Notes under the pieces: model-generated
Databases searched by the model: none
Told to the model about the DNA's origin: nothing
What the model saw: the letters and a program-made list of their open reading frames with translations, nothing else
Assembly: GCF_000176855.2 (NCBI RefSeq)
Contig: NC_015138.1
Span: 3,782,001 to 3,846,000 of the forward strand
Source: Paracidovorax avenae ATCC 19860
Lineage (GTDB): Bacteria; Pseudomonadota; Gammaproteobacteria; Burkholderiales; Burkholderiaceae_C
DNA: 64,000 nucleotides
Direction of reading: 5' to 3'
In this document: positions 8,467 through 16,973 of the stretch, in pieces
Layout: every line of letters begins with the position of its first letter
How positions within the stretch are numbered: the stretch's first letter is position 1
Translations under genes and position numbers: made by a program

Positions 8467-8646
8467 ATGCCCACACCACCACGCAAGCCCCCCGGCGACG
8501 AACCGGAAGTCACCCAGGAAACCGACGTGCCGGTGGATGGCACCGATCCGGTCGGCGAGGAGATGATGAAGGAGGTCCGCAACGACCGCCTGCAGCAGCC
8601 CGCCGGCGATAGCGAAAACCCCGCGCCACCGGAGCCGCGCCGCTAG
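8467..8646 (+). CDS. small acidic, Pro-rich hypothetical protein (59 aa)
   Basis: ATG at 8467 is preceded by a good ribosome site (GAGGAG, 5 bases away). The product is highly polar, with no hydrophobic stretch: it begins MPTPPRKPPGDEPEVTQE, has a central VGEEMMKEVRNDRLQQ helix and a Pro-rich end. It is probably largely disordered. The stop overlaps the stop of the convergent LysR gene by 4 bases. No function can be read from it. The clean ribosome site and codon use support a real gene rather than chance. Confidence 0.6.
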   Translation: MPTPPRKPPGDEPEVTQETDVPVDGTDPVGEEMMKEVRNDRLQQPAGDSENPAPPEPRR

Positions 8647-9560
8647 CGCGCCGCCCGCGCCAGTGCCTGGCCGAAGTCGGCCGCCAACTGCTCGCGGGCG
8701 TTGCGGACGAAGGCGGATTCGCCCGCGCGCGGCGGCAGCACGATGAACCGGGCCTGGGGCAGCGCCGGAAGCCTCCAGGCCGCAGGCAGGACCTGCACGC
8801 CATCGCACAGCGCGGCAGCGTTCAGGCAGGCGATGCCGAGCCCGGCCGCCAGCGCGGATTGCAGGCCGGCGACGCCGGAGGCCATGAGCGCGACCGTGAA
8901 GGGAATGCGCCGCCGGCGCAGCAAGGCCGCCGTGAACTGGTGGAGCGCGCAGGTGTCCGGCAGCGCCAGCAGGCGCAGCGGCTCCTCCCGGCCGGGCGGC
9001 GCAGCGGCGATCTGCGCGGCGCCCATCCAGTGCAGGGGCTCACGCCGAAGCACCTGCCCGCCGCGGGCCGGGGCCGGCGCATCGGCGGGGCGGCCCGCCG
9101 CAGGGGCGGGCAGGCGCATGGCGATGCCGACATCGAACGCGCCCTGCGCGTAGCCGGACTCGACGTCGCCGCTCTTTTGCACCGTGACCTGCAGCCGCAC
9201 GCCAGGGTGCCGGGCCTGCATGCGCGCCAGCAGCCCCGCCAGCTCCGCGGGACGGAAATAATCGGTGACGCCCAGCCGCAGCGTTCCCTCCAGTTGCACG
9301 CCGCGCAGGTCGTGCCATGCCGACTCGCTCAGCGCCAGCAGCTGCCGGGCGTGCGCCAGCAGCCGCAGCCCGGCCGCGGTGGGCGCCACGCCGGCCTTGG
9401 AGCGCACCAGCAACGCCTGGCCGGCATGCTGCTCGAGCTTGCGCAGTTGCTCGCTCACGGCCGACTGCGACAGGAAGACCTGCGGCGCACCGGCGGCCAG
9501 GCTGCCGGCGTCGGCCACCGCGACGAACGTCCTGAGTTGTTCCAGGTTGAAGGGGCGCAT
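8643..9560 (-). CDS. LysR-family transcriptional regulator
   Basis: A 305-residue regulator. The winged helix-turn-helix occupies residues ~1-65 (NLEQLRTFVAVADAGSLAAG, SQSAVSEQLRKLEQHAG), followed by the linker helix and a LysR substrate-binding domain beginning around RLGVTDYFRPAEL. It is transcribed away from the tautomerase gene, with 103 bp between the starts. The usual arrangement would have it control that neighbour and itself. The effector molecule is not evident. Confidence 0.93.
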   Translation of the reverse strand: MRPFNLEQLRTFVAVADAGSLAAGAPQVFLSQSAVSEQLRKLEQHAGQALLVRSKAGVAPTAAGLRLLAHARQLLALSESAWHDLRGVQLEGTLRLGVTDYFRPAELAGLLARMQARHPGVRLQVTVQKSGDVESGYAQGAFDVGIAMRLPAPAAGRPADAPAPARGGQVLRREPLHWMGAAQIAAAPPGREEPLRLLALPDTCALHQFTAALLRRRRIPFTVALMASGVAGLQSALAAGLGIACLNAAALCDGVQVLPAAWRLPALPQARFIVLPPRAGESAFVRNAREQLAADFGQALARAAR

Positions 9561-9663
9561 GTCGATCCTGCGGAATTCTCGATGGATTTCTGCGTATCAT
9601 CCTGCTTTTCCAATGGCATGGAAAGCCGAAGAATCGGGGCCATCCCAACCCCAGGAGCCCAAC

Positions 9664-10062
9664 ATGCCCCACACCGTGATCCACCTCAGCGGCGAACCCG
9701 ACGCCCGGCTCGCCCGCAGCGCCGCCGATGCCGTGGCCGGCATCACCCAGCGCGTTCTGGGCAAGCAGCTGCCGGTCATCGCCACCACCGTGCAGTTCAT
9801 CCCGGCCGACCAGTGGTTCGTGGGCGGCGCATCGCTGGCGGAGCTGGGCCAGGGCGCCTTCCACCTCGACATCAGCATCACCGACGAGACCAACACCAAG
9901 GCCGAGAAGGCGCTCTACCTGCGCGAGGTGCATGCGGCCTTCGAGGCGCTTTTGCCGAACCTGCATCCGGTGAGCTATGTGCACCTGATCGACGCGCGCG
10001 CCGCGGCCTACGGGTATGGCGGGCGCACCCAGGAATGGCGCCACCAGCAGGCCGGCGTGTAG
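9664..10062 (+). CDS. tautomerase-superfamily protein
   Basis: A 132-residue protein that begins Met-Pro. The proline becomes the catalytic N-terminal base of the 4-oxalocrotonate tautomerase superfamily after Met removal. The length is that of a fused two-repeat (CHMI/MSAD-like) member rather than the 60-residue monomer. The pattern HLSGEPDARLARSAADAV, then the central TTVQFIPADQWFVGG and an ...YVHLIDARAAAYGYGG end fit this class. The start is chosen for Pro-1 and for CAGGAGCCCAAC just before it. It is divergent from a LysR gene. The substrate is unknown; keto-enol isomerisation of a ring-cleavage product is possible but unproven. Confidence 0.82.
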   Translation: MPHTVIHLSGEPDARLARSAADAVAGITQRVLGKQLPVIATTVQFIPADQWFVGGASLAELGQGAFHLDISITDETNTKAEKALYLREVHAAFEALLPNLHPVSYVHLIDARAAAYGYGGRTQEWRHQQAGV

Positions 10063-10222
10063 GGCCACGCGCAATGCGGCACGCAGGGCGGCGCGCTGCG
10101 CGGCTGCCGGTTCCAGGCCGCCATTCCGCGCGCGGCCTGGGGTCGATGCCTGTGCGCCTGCAGGCGCCGCGCCCTTGCGCTATCGTGGCCGGCCCTATCC
10201 ACTTCCGCACAACGGCCCCGCC

Positions 10223-11287
10223 ATGAGCACCTCCGTCCTCGCCTACGGCGCACAGTCCGCCACCACCCCGCTCGCGCCGCTCACCATCGAGCGGCGCACG
10301 CCCGGCGACCTCGACGTCGCCATCGACATCCTCTACTGCGGCGTCTGCCACTCCGACCTGCACACCGTGCGCGGCGAGTGGGCGGGCACGCGGTTCCCCA
10401 GCGTGCCCGGCCACGAGATCGTCGGCCGCGTCACCTCCGTGGGCGCGCTGGTGACGAAGTTCCGCGCGGGCGACCTGGTCGGCGTGGGCTGCATGGTGGA
10501 CAGCTGCCAGCACTGCGCCCCCTGCGCCGAGGGCCTGGAGCAGTACTGCGACAACGGTTTCACCGGTACCTACAACGGCCCCGAGCAGGGCACGGGCGCC
10601 AACACCTTCGGCGGCTATTCCGCACAGATCGTGGTGCGCGAGAACTTCGTGCTGCGCATCACGCACGGCGAGGATTCCCTCGCCGCGGTGGCGCCGCTGC
10701 TGTGCGCCGGCATCACCACCTACTCGCCCCTGCGCCAGTGGAACGCGGGCCCGGGCAGGAAAGTCGGCATCGTCGGCCTGGGGGGCCTGGGCCACATGGG
10801 CGTGAAGATCGCGGCCGCCATGGGCGCGCACGTGGTGCTGTTCACCACCTCGGACTCCAAGCGCGAGGATGCGAAGCGGCTCGGCGCGCACGAGGTCGTG
10901 GTGTCGAAGAACGCCGGGGAGATGGCCGCACACGCGAACAGCTTCGACCTGATCGTGAACACGGTCGCCGCACCGCACGGCCTGGACGCCTTCCTCGCGC
11001 TGCTGAAGCTCGATGGCACCATGACCCTGGTGGGAGCGCCGGCCAGCCCCCATCCCTCGCCCAACGTGTTCAGCCTCATCATGAAGCGCCGGCGCCTCGC
11101 GGGTTCGCTGATCGGCGGCATCCGCGAGACGCAGGAGATGCTCGATTTCTGCGCGCAGCACGGCATCGTGGCGGACATCGAGACCATCCGCATGGACGAG
11201 ATCGAGAGCGCCTACGAGCGCATGCTCGAAAGCGACGTGCGCTACCGCTTCGTGATCGACATGGACACGCTGCGCGAAGCCGCCTGA
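10223..11287 (+). CDS. zinc-dependent alcohol dehydrogenase (cinnamyl-alcohol/YahK type)
   Basis: A 354-residue medium-chain dehydrogenase. Catalytic-zinc ligands are in CGVCHSD and PGHE; the structural zinc is held by four Cys in CQHCAPCAEGLEQYC. The nucleotide fold is GIVGLGGLGHMGVK, and the following TSDSKREDAKRLGA indicates NADP(H) preference. It would reversibly oxidise an alcohol to an aldehyde. The open frame extends upstream to 10016, but the start given fits the family N terminus. It is not clearly co-transcribed with its neighbours. Confidence 0.93.
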   Translation: MSTSVLAYGAQSATTPLAPLTIERRTPGDLDVAIDILYCGVCHSDLHTVRGEWAGTRFPSVPGHEIVGRVTSVGALVTKFRAGDLVGVGCMVDSCQHCAPCAEGLEQYCDNGFTGTYNGPEQGTGANTFGGYSAQIVVRENFVLRITHGEDSLAAVAPLLCAGITTYSPLRQWNAGPGRKVGIVGLGGLGHMGVKIAAAMGAHVVLFTTSDSKREDAKRLGAHEVVVSKNAGEMAAHANSFDLIVNTVAAPHGLDAFLALLKLDGTMTLVGAPASPHPSPNVFSLIMKRRRLAGSLIGGIRETQEMLDFCAQHGIVADIETIRMDEIESAYERMLESDVRYRFVIDMDTLREAA

Positions 11288-11317
11288 GCGGGCCCCGGCC
11301 GGCCCCGGCGCGCGCCT

Positions 11318-12373
11318 TCAGGGCCGCGCCGCGGGCGGCGTGCCCCCGGAGGTGCCCGCCCCACCCTCCACCGCGCTGCCTTGCACCGGCCGGCGCGCAT
11401 AGCGCTGCGCGATCACCGCGCACACCATGAGCTGCATCTGGTGGAACACCATCAGCGGCAGCACCAGGGCGCCCACGGCATGCGATGCGAACAGCACCTT
11501 GGCCATCGGCACGCCGCTCGCGAGGCTCTTCTTGGAGCCGCAGAACACCACGGTGATCTCGTCCTCCGTCGAGAAGCCCATGCGCCGGCTGATCCACGTG
11601 GTGGCCGCCAGCGCGATCGCGAGGATGACGGCGCACACCGCCACCAGGCCCGCGAGCGCGTGCAGGGGGATCTCGCGCCACAGGCCTTCGATCACCGCGG
11701 CGCTGAACGCGGTATAGACCACGAGCAGGATCGAGCCCTGGTCCACGAACTTGAGCACCGCCGCCCGCCGCTGCACGAAGCCGCCGATCCAGGGCCGCAG
11801 CAGGTGGCCGGCCAGGAAGGGCACGAACAGCTGCACGGTGATGCGGCCGATGCTCGCGAGGGTGTCATGGCCGCCGGCCGCGCCCGGGGCGCTCTGGGCG
11901 CCCGGAACGTCCTTGAGCAGCAGGCCGACCAGCAGCGGCGTGATCACGATGCCCAGCAGCGTGGAGCCGGAGGCCGAGCAGATCGCCGCCGGCATGTTGC
12001 CCCGCGCCATGGCGGTGAAGGCGATGGCGGACTGCACCGTGGCGGGCAGCACGCACAGGAAGATCACGCCCATGTAGAGCTCGGGCGTGACCAGCGGCTC
12101 CAGCACGGGCCGCAGCGCCCAGCCGATCAGCGGGAACAGCACGAAGGTGGAGGCGATCACCAGCAGGTGCAGCCGCCAGTGCGACAGGCCGGCGACGATG
12201 GCCTGCCGCGACAGCTTGGCGCCGTGCAGGAAGAACAGCAGCGCCACGGCCGCCGTGGTGGCGTACTCGAAGCCGCGCGCCGCCTGGCCGGCGGCGGGCA
12301 GCACGCTGGCCAGCGCCACGGTGGCGATCAGCGCGAGGGTGAAGTTGTCGGGCAGGAAACGGGAACGGGCCAT
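11318..12373 (-). CDS. bile acid:sodium symporter (SBF/YfeH-like) family transporter
   Basis: A 351-residue membrane protein with about ten hydrophobic helices. It has the SBF-like features FFLHGAKLSRQAI, GCSxS-type region AAICSASGSTLLGIVITP, and VVFCGSKKSLASG near the end. YfeH-type members are found next to metabolic genes but their substrates are mostly unknown; carboxylate or steroid-like organic anions are usual for the superfamily. The C-terminal ~25 residues are Pro/Gly/Ala-rich and variable. It reads toward the dehydrogenase gene (convergent). Confidence 0.88.
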   Translation of the reverse strand: MARSRFLPDNFTLALIATVALASVLPAAGQAARGFEYATTAAVALLFFLHGAKLSRQAIVAGLSHWRLHLLVIASTFVLFPLIGWALRPVLEPLVTPELYMGVIFLCVLPATVQSAIAFTAMARGNMPAAICSASGSTLLGIVITPLLVGLLLKDVPGAQSAPGAAGGHDTLASIGRITVQLFVPFLAGHLLRPWIGGFVQRRAAVLKFVDQGSILLVVYTAFSAAVIEGLWREIPLHALAGLVAVCAVILAIALAATTWISRRMGFSTEDEITVVFCGSKKSLASGVPMAKVLFASHAVGALVLPLMVFHQMQLMVCAVIAQRYARRPVQGSAVEGGAGTSGGTPPAARP

Positions 12374-12447
12374 GGCGGATGCGCGGTGCGCTGCGTACGG
12401 GAGAACCCTGCATTATTGACCCGGCGGGCCCGGCGTGCGCGCCGCGC

Positions 12448-12891
12448 TCAGACCGCAGGCCGGTGCCGGGCGATCAGTTCGTGCAGCAACTCCTTGAGCA
12501 CCTCGACCTTGCGCGGGTCGAGTGGCGCGAGGATGGCGCGCTCGTGCCGCTCGGCCTGCTCGATCAGGCCGGCCACCAGGCGCCGGCCGCTGCGCGTGAC
12601 GCGCACCAATGTATAGCGCCGGTCATCGAGGCTGGTGGCGCGGTCCACGTGCCCCTGGGCCTCCATGCGCAGCAGCAGCCGCGTGACGGTGGGCTGCTTG
12701 CTCACGGTGGTCTGCGCGAGCGCGGAGATCGTCATCGCGCCCTGGCTGGCCAGGGTGGAGAGCACGCGCCACTCGAGCACGGACAGGCCGCTCTGCTCGA
12801 CGGTGGCATGGAATTCGGTGGAGACGAGGTGCCAGGCCTGGCCCAGCAGGGCCGGCAGGTAGTTGTCGACAAAGTCCTTGGTTTTCGCCAT
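12448..12891 (-). CDS. MarR-family transcriptional regulator
   Basis: A 147-residue regulator with the winged helix of the MarR fold (TISALAQTTVSKQPTVTRLLLRME as recognition region, the DDRRYTLVRVTRSGR wing). It is the last gene of the minus-strand catabolic operon, 95 bp after the maleate isomerase. MarR proteins in aromatic-acid clusters are often repressors released by an aryl-CoA ester or an aromatic acid, so an anthraniloyl-CoA-type ligand is possible. That is inference. The long open frame continues upstream without a start; ATG at 12891 is the first suitable one. Confidence 0.9.
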   Translation of the reverse strand: MAKTKDFVDNYLPALLGQAWHLVSTEFHATVEQSGLSVLEWRVLSTLASQGAMTISALAQTTVSKQPTVTRLLLRMEAQGHVDRATSLDDRRYTLVRVTRSGRRLVAGLIEQAERHERAILAPLDPRKVEVLKELLHELIARHRPAV

Positions 12892-12986
12892 TCCGCATGC
12901 TACCTCGCCAGGGTCCGGCGCTGCGGGGAGCGGCACCCCCGCGGCATGCGCGTCCCCCGGCGCCGAGGCAGCCTGCGGCAGGGCCA

Positions 12987-13757
12987 TCAGTACCGGCCCG
13001 ACAGCAGCGAACCGAAGCCCGCCACCGCCGTCGGCAGGCCCAGCTTCTTGAGCATCTGCCAGGTCGTGGCGGCCGAGGATGAGAGCACCGGCAGGCCCAC
13101 GCGGTCCTCGATGGGCTGCACCGAGGCGAGCGAGGGCATCTGCACGCAGGCTGAGGCCACCACCGCATCCACCCCGGCGGTCTTGAGCTTCTTCGTGATC
13201 TCGATGGGCGCGCGCGGGTCCTGGCGGCCCACTTCGAGGTTGTCGGGGATCTCCAGCGAGATGCTGTCCACCACCTCGATGCCTTCGCTCTCGATGTAGT
13301 CGATCACCAGCTGCGTGAGCGGCTTCATGTACGGCGTGAGGATGGACACCTTCTTCGCGCCCATGGCGTGCAGGCCATCGACCAGGGCGCCGGCGCTGGT
13401 GACCACGGGCGCGGGGCCGCCGTTGTCCACCGTGCGCTGGTGCAGGCGCGCTTCGGAGACGCGGTGGTAGCCCCGGCCCATGCTCATGATGGCGACCAGG
13501 CAGGCGTAGCCCAGCACGTCGACGCGCGCGTCCGACAGCTCCAGCGCGCAGCGGTCGCTGTCGCCGTCCATGGCGGCCAGCTCTTCCCTGGTGACGTGCT
13601 TCATGCGCATGCGGCTGGAATGGAAGGTGAAGCGCTCCGGATGCAGCGCCTCGCGGGCGCGCAGGATGGCCGGGATCTCCGTTTCCATGGTGGTGTTGGA
13701 GCTGGGCACGATCTGCCCGATGCGGAAGGCGCGGGGGATGGCGGTGTTGGTGGTCAT
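12987..13757 (-). CDS. maleate cis-trans isomerase family protein
   Basis: A 256-residue member of the Asp/Glu racemase-like maleate isomerase family (NicE/MaiA). The two catalytic cysteines are C86 (YACLVAIMS) and C204 (SACVQMPS). Their spacing of 118 equals that of the two catalytic Cys of characterised maleate isomerases (76 and 194). The N-terminal IGQIVPSSNTTMETE is the family signature. It converts maleate to fumarate. The start overlaps the nitrilase-like stop by 4 bases, so the two proteins are made together. That fits consecutive steps (maleamate to maleate to fumarate) as in the NicF/NicE pair of nicotinate breakdown. Arylmalonate decarboxylase-like activity is a weaker alternative. 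Confidence 0.85.
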   Translation of the reverse strand: MTTNTAIPRAFRIGQIVPSSNTTMETEIPAILRAREALHPERFTFHSSRMRMKHVTREELAAMDGDSDRCALELSDARVDVLGYACLVAIMSMGRGYHRVSEARLHQRTVDNGGPAPVVTSAGALVDGLHAMGAKKVSILTPYMKPLTQLVIDYIESEGIEVVDSISLEIPDNLEVGRQDPRAPIEITKKLKTAGVDAVVASACVQMPSLASVQPIEDRVGLPVLSSSAATTWQMLKKLGLPTAVAGFGSLLSGRY

Positions 13758-14788
13758 TGGGATGCCTCCTGGAATGCGTCGGCGCCGCCGCCGTCGCGTG
13801 GCTGCAGGGCGTCGTTATCGGCCGGTTCATCGTCGAAGCGCGCGGCCTGCAACGGCCGGCGGTTCACGCGCAGGTCGAAGACGTCGAAGCGGTTGTAGTG
13901 GCCGGTGATGTCGTGCATCTGGCGCGGCTGGATGCAGCGGGCGAGGTCGATGTCGGCGTACGTGATGCCTTCGTCGTCGATCAGCGGCTGGCCGATCACG
14001 CGGCCGTCCGGCCCCAGGAAGCCCGAGAACGCGCTGTTCTTGCGCGTGAGCAGCTCGCGCGCCTTGGGGTTGAGCGGCTCCATGGCGGTGATAATCTCTT
14101 CCGACACGGTGGAGCACGAGACGATGGTGAACAGCTTGCCCTCAAAGCAGTGGGCGGCCGCGCGCACCTTGATGGCCTCGGCCATGTCGTAGTCGGGCGG
14201 CGCCACGGGCAGCGAGATGTAGCTGGCCACATGCACCAGTTCGCCCTGCGACAGCAGCGCGAAGCGCGCCAGCGTGTTGGTGTTCTCGCCGCAGGCCAGC
14301 GAGCCGAGCGGGCCGATGGAGGTGCGGTGCACGCGCAGCGCCGACGCGTCGCCCGGCGCCCAGGTGAGCTTTTCGGCCCAGGTGGGCACCAGCTTGCGGT
14401 GGCGGCCCAGGATGCGGCCGTCGTCGCCGATGGTGACCAGGGTGTTGTAGATGGTGCCGATGCCGTGGCGGCTGCGCTCGTTCACGCCGATGACGACATG
14501 CGTCTTGTGGCGCGCGGCGGCCTGCGCGATCTTGGCGATCTCGGGGCCGGGGATCTCGATGGCCGAGCGCGCCAGGCGCTCGAACCACGGGCTGCCATCG
14601 ATCGGGTTGGCGATCCAGCTCCAGTAGGGATAGCCGGCCACGAACACCTCGGGGAAGGCGACGAGCTGCGCGCCGTTGCCGGCGGCTTCGGCGATGAGGC
14701 GGCAGACCTTGTCCACCGTGGCGTCGGTGTCGAGGAAGACCGGGGCGGCCTGCACGGCCGCCGCCTTGAATTTCGGCAATTCGAGCAT
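13754..14788 (-). CDS. nitrilase-superfamily carbon-nitrogen hydrolase
   Basis: A 344-residue enzyme with the complete Glu-Lys-Cys triad: E47 (AFPEVFVAGYPYW), K132 (HRKLVPTWAEKLTW) and C166 (LACGENTN). By these motifs it resembles true nitrilases (aliphatic/arylacetonitrile type) more than short amidases. Its position between the FAH-family hydrolase and maleate isomerase, overlapping the latter by 4 bases, suggests instead or additionally hydrolysis of an amide intermediate, namely maleamate to maleate plus ammonia. Indole-3-acetonitrile hydrolysis is the obvious alternative in an indole cluster. The C-terminal ~35 residues (DDEPADNDALQPRDGGG) are acidic and variable. The family is certain; the substrate is open. 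Confidence 0.87.
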   Translation of the reverse strand: MLELPKFKAAAVQAAPVFLDTDATVDKVCRLIAEAAGNGAQLVAFPEVFVAGYPYWSWIANPIDGSPWFERLARSAIEIPGPEIAKIAQAAARHKTHVVIGVNERSRHGIGTIYNTLVTIGDDGRILGRHRKLVPTWAEKLTWAPGDASALRVHRTSIGPLGSLACGENTNTLARFALLSQGELVHVASYISLPVAPPDYDMAEAIKVRAAAHCFEGKLFTIVSCSTVSEEIITAMEPLNPKARELLTRKNSAFSGFLGPDGRVIGQPLIDDEGITYADIDLARCIQPRQMHDITGHYNRFDVFDLRVNRRPLQAARFDDEPADNDALQPRDGGGADAFQEASQ

Positions 14789-14801
14789 GGCGACTCCCTT
14801 C

Positions 14802-15740
14802 TTACTCGCGGCCGGCGCGCGGGTCGTTGCCCACGGCCACCACGGGGTGGCGCAGGCTGCCGATCTTCTCGACCGTGGCGTCGATCACGTCGCCGGGCCA
14901 GACCCATTCCTGCGGGCTGCGGCCGGCGCCCACGCCTTCGGGCGTGCCGGTGGCGATGATGTCGCCGGGCTCCAGCGTGATGCCGGCGCTGATGTCGGCG
15001 ATCAGCGTGTTCACCTTGAACAGCATGTGGCGGGTGTTGGAGCTTTGCTTGGTCACGCCGTTGACCTGCAGGCTCAGGTCCAGCACCTGCGGGTCGGGGA
15101 TCTCGTCGGCGGTGACGATCACCGGGCCGAAGGGCGCGTAGGTGTCCTGGCCCTTGGAATAGATCCACTGGCCGGCGCGGCGGTTGTCGCGCGCGCTCAT
15201 GTCGATCATCAGGCTGTAGCCGAACACGTAGTTCAGGGCCGAGGCCTCATCGACGCGCTTGGCACGCGTGCCGATGATGACGGCCAGCTCCACTTCCCAG
15301 TCCAGCTGGCGGGTGATGGCGGCGTTGTGCTCGATGGCGTCGCCGGGGCCGATGACGGTGGTGGGCGGCTTGGAGAAGATCACGGGCTGCTTGGGCAGGT
15401 CTTTCGACGTGTCCAGCGCGCGGCTGGATTCGGCCACGTGCTCCACGTAGTTCAGGCCGATGCCGAAGATGTTCTTGCGCGGCCGGGGGATGGGCGCGAG
15501 CAGCTTCACATTGGCGAGCGGCACGGTCACGCCCAGCGGCCAGCGGCCCTGCTGGTCGGCCAGCAGTTCGGTCGTGGCGGCCACAGCAGAGGGGCCGAGG
15601 TCGATGAAGTCCAGCATGTCATGAGGCAGGTCGTGGCCGGTGTGCTCGCCCAGGCGCTGCAGATCGACGACGAGGCCATCGACGAGGGCTCCCAGGCGGG
15701 CGGCAGCGGCGACGTGGGCGCGGTAGGTGACGAGTTTCAT
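14802..15740 (-). CDS. fumarylacetoacetate-hydrolase-family enzyme (acylpyruvate hydrolase)
   Basis: A 312-residue FAH-family protein. The metal-binding acids are in WEVELAVIIG and the following SLMIDMSARDNR; GIGLNYVEHVAE and the FSKPPTTVIGPGD loop are family signatures. Such enzymes split 2,4-diketo acids, for example maleylpyruvate or fumarylpyruvate, to pyruvate and a C4 acid. It sits directly after the ring-cleaving dioxygenase gene (60 bp) and 13 bp before the nitrilase-like gene. No glutathione- or mycothiol-dependent isomerase is present, so direct hydrolysis of the cis compound is expected. With an amino substrate upstream, the C4 product would be maleamate. Confidence 0.9.
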   Translation of the reverse strand: MKLVTYRAHVAAAARLGALVDGLVVDLQRLGEHTGHDLPHDMLDFIDLGPSAVAATTELLADQQGRWPLGVTVPLANVKLLAPIPRPRKNIFGIGLNYVEHVAESSRALDTSKDLPKQPVIFSKPPTTVIGPGDAIEHNAAITRQLDWEVELAVIIGTRAKRVDEASALNYVFGYSLMIDMSARDNRRAGQWIYSKGQDTYAPFGPVIVTADEIPDPQVLDLSLQVNGVTKQSSNTRHMLFKVNTLIADISAGITLEPGDIIATGTPEGVGAGRSPQEWVWPGDVIDATVEKIGSLRHPVVAVGNDPRAGRE

Positions 15741-15800
15741 GGTGCGGGTCTCCAGTGGGATGAATCGGTTGAAAGGGGGTGGACGGGGGTTCGGTGTCGA

Positions 15801-16946
15801 TCAGACGGGCGCGGACACAGGCTGGTGGCCACCGTTGTCGGCCAGCGCTTCCTCGCGGTAGAGGTCCAGCTTTTCCATCACCGGCAGGTCGCTGAAGCAG
15901 AACAGGCAGGCGTCTTCGGTCTGCGAGGCGTTGGCATGCTCGTGCCAGGCCCAGGAGGGCACGCAGAAGATGTCGCGTTCCTGCCAGTCGAAGCGCTGGC
16001 CGTTGATGATGGAATGGCCGCGGCCCTTGGCCACCTGGTAGAGGTAGCTGCCGGTGTGGCGGTGCGCCTTGCCCGCGAAGCCCGGGCGCAGCCGCTGCAT
16101 GCTGGCGCCGATGGTGGGCATGACGTGGCCGCCCGTGACCGGGTTGGTGTAGTGCATGAGCACGTCGTCGAAGGGGTTGCCGTCCGACACCGATGCGTGG
16201 CGCACCAGCGCTTCGTAGGTGGGCTCCCATTCGTACTTGAAGAGCGGCGAATAGGGCTTGCTCCAGCCCAGGCCGTGCGGGCGCAGGGCCGGCGCGCCCC
16301 AGAGCCCGGTGGAATCGTTCACCGGATGGCCCACGGCCTGGCGCAGGTCGGGGTGGACCACGTAGAAGCCGGCCTCCATGGCGTTGACCAGGGGGATGTC
16401 CAGCCCGTCCTGCCAGATGCAGGGCAGCCCGCCCGCTTCCACGCCGTGTTCATGCCAGGTGCCGTTGGGCGTGAGCACGAAGTCGTTGGCGCCCAGCGTC
16501 ATCTTGTGGCCGTCCACCACGGTGTAGGCGCCCTGCCCTTCCATGATGAAGCGCAGCGCCGAGGCCGAGTGCGCGTGGGCGGACGCCGCCTCGCCCGGAT
16601 GCATGACCTGCAGGCCGGAGTAGAGCCAGCCCACGGCGGCGGAGACGTCCTGCCGGCCCGGGTTGTTCAGGTAGATGACGCGGCGGCCGGCCTTCTCGGG
16701 CGTGACCAGCTCGACCGAGCGCAGCACGTGCTCGCGCAGGTCGCGGTAGCGCCAGAGCACCGGCACCGAGGCGGACTTGGGCTGCCAGGGCTCGATCTTG
16801 TTGGCCACCGTCCAGAGGGCGCCGGCCTTCAGTTGTTCGAGCTGGCGGTAGTAGGCGACGAGTTCGGGCGTGTCCTCCACGTCCGCGCGGCCCGCGATGC
16901 TTTCGCGGTACTGGTCGTAGTTGCCGGCGTCTTGGGTTGCTGCCAT
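15801..16946 (-). CDS. gentisate 1,2-dioxygenase-like cupin dioxygenase
   Basis: A 381-residue bicupin of the gentisate dioxygenase family and of its usual length. Iron ligands are visible in the first cupin: H124 and H126 (SAHAHSASALRF) and H165/H167 (TWHEHG). The second cupin has HRHTGSYLYQVAKGRG and PSWAWHEHAN. It opens the ring between the carboxylated carbon and its hydroxylated neighbour. If the substrate is 5-hydroxyanthranilate, where that neighbour carries NH2, the same cleavage gives an amide (maleamylpyruvate) instead of maleylpyruvate. The thioesterase and bifunctional hydroxylase just upstream would supply the ring substrate. Gentisate itself remains possible. Confidence 0.9.
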   Translation of the reverse strand: MAATQDAGNYDQYRESIAGRADVEDTPELVAYYRQLEQLKAGALWTVANKIEPWQPKSASVPVLWRYRDLREHVLRSVELVTPEKAGRRVIYLNNPGRQDVSAAVGWLYSGLQVMHPGEAASAHAHSASALRFIMEGQGAYTVVDGHKMTLGANDFVLTPNGTWHEHGVEAGGLPCIWQDGLDIPLVNAMEAGFYVVHPDLRQAVGHPVNDSTGLWGAPALRPHGLGWSKPYSPLFKYEWEPTYEALVRHASVSDGNPFDDVLMHYTNPVTGGHVMPTIGASMQRLRPGFAGKAHRHTGSYLYQVAKGRGHSIINGQRFDWQERDIFCVPSWAWHEHANASQTEDACLFCFSDLPVMEKLDLYREEALADNGGHQPVSAPV

Positions 16947-16973
16947 GGCGATGCTCCTGTGGTCGTTACGGGT

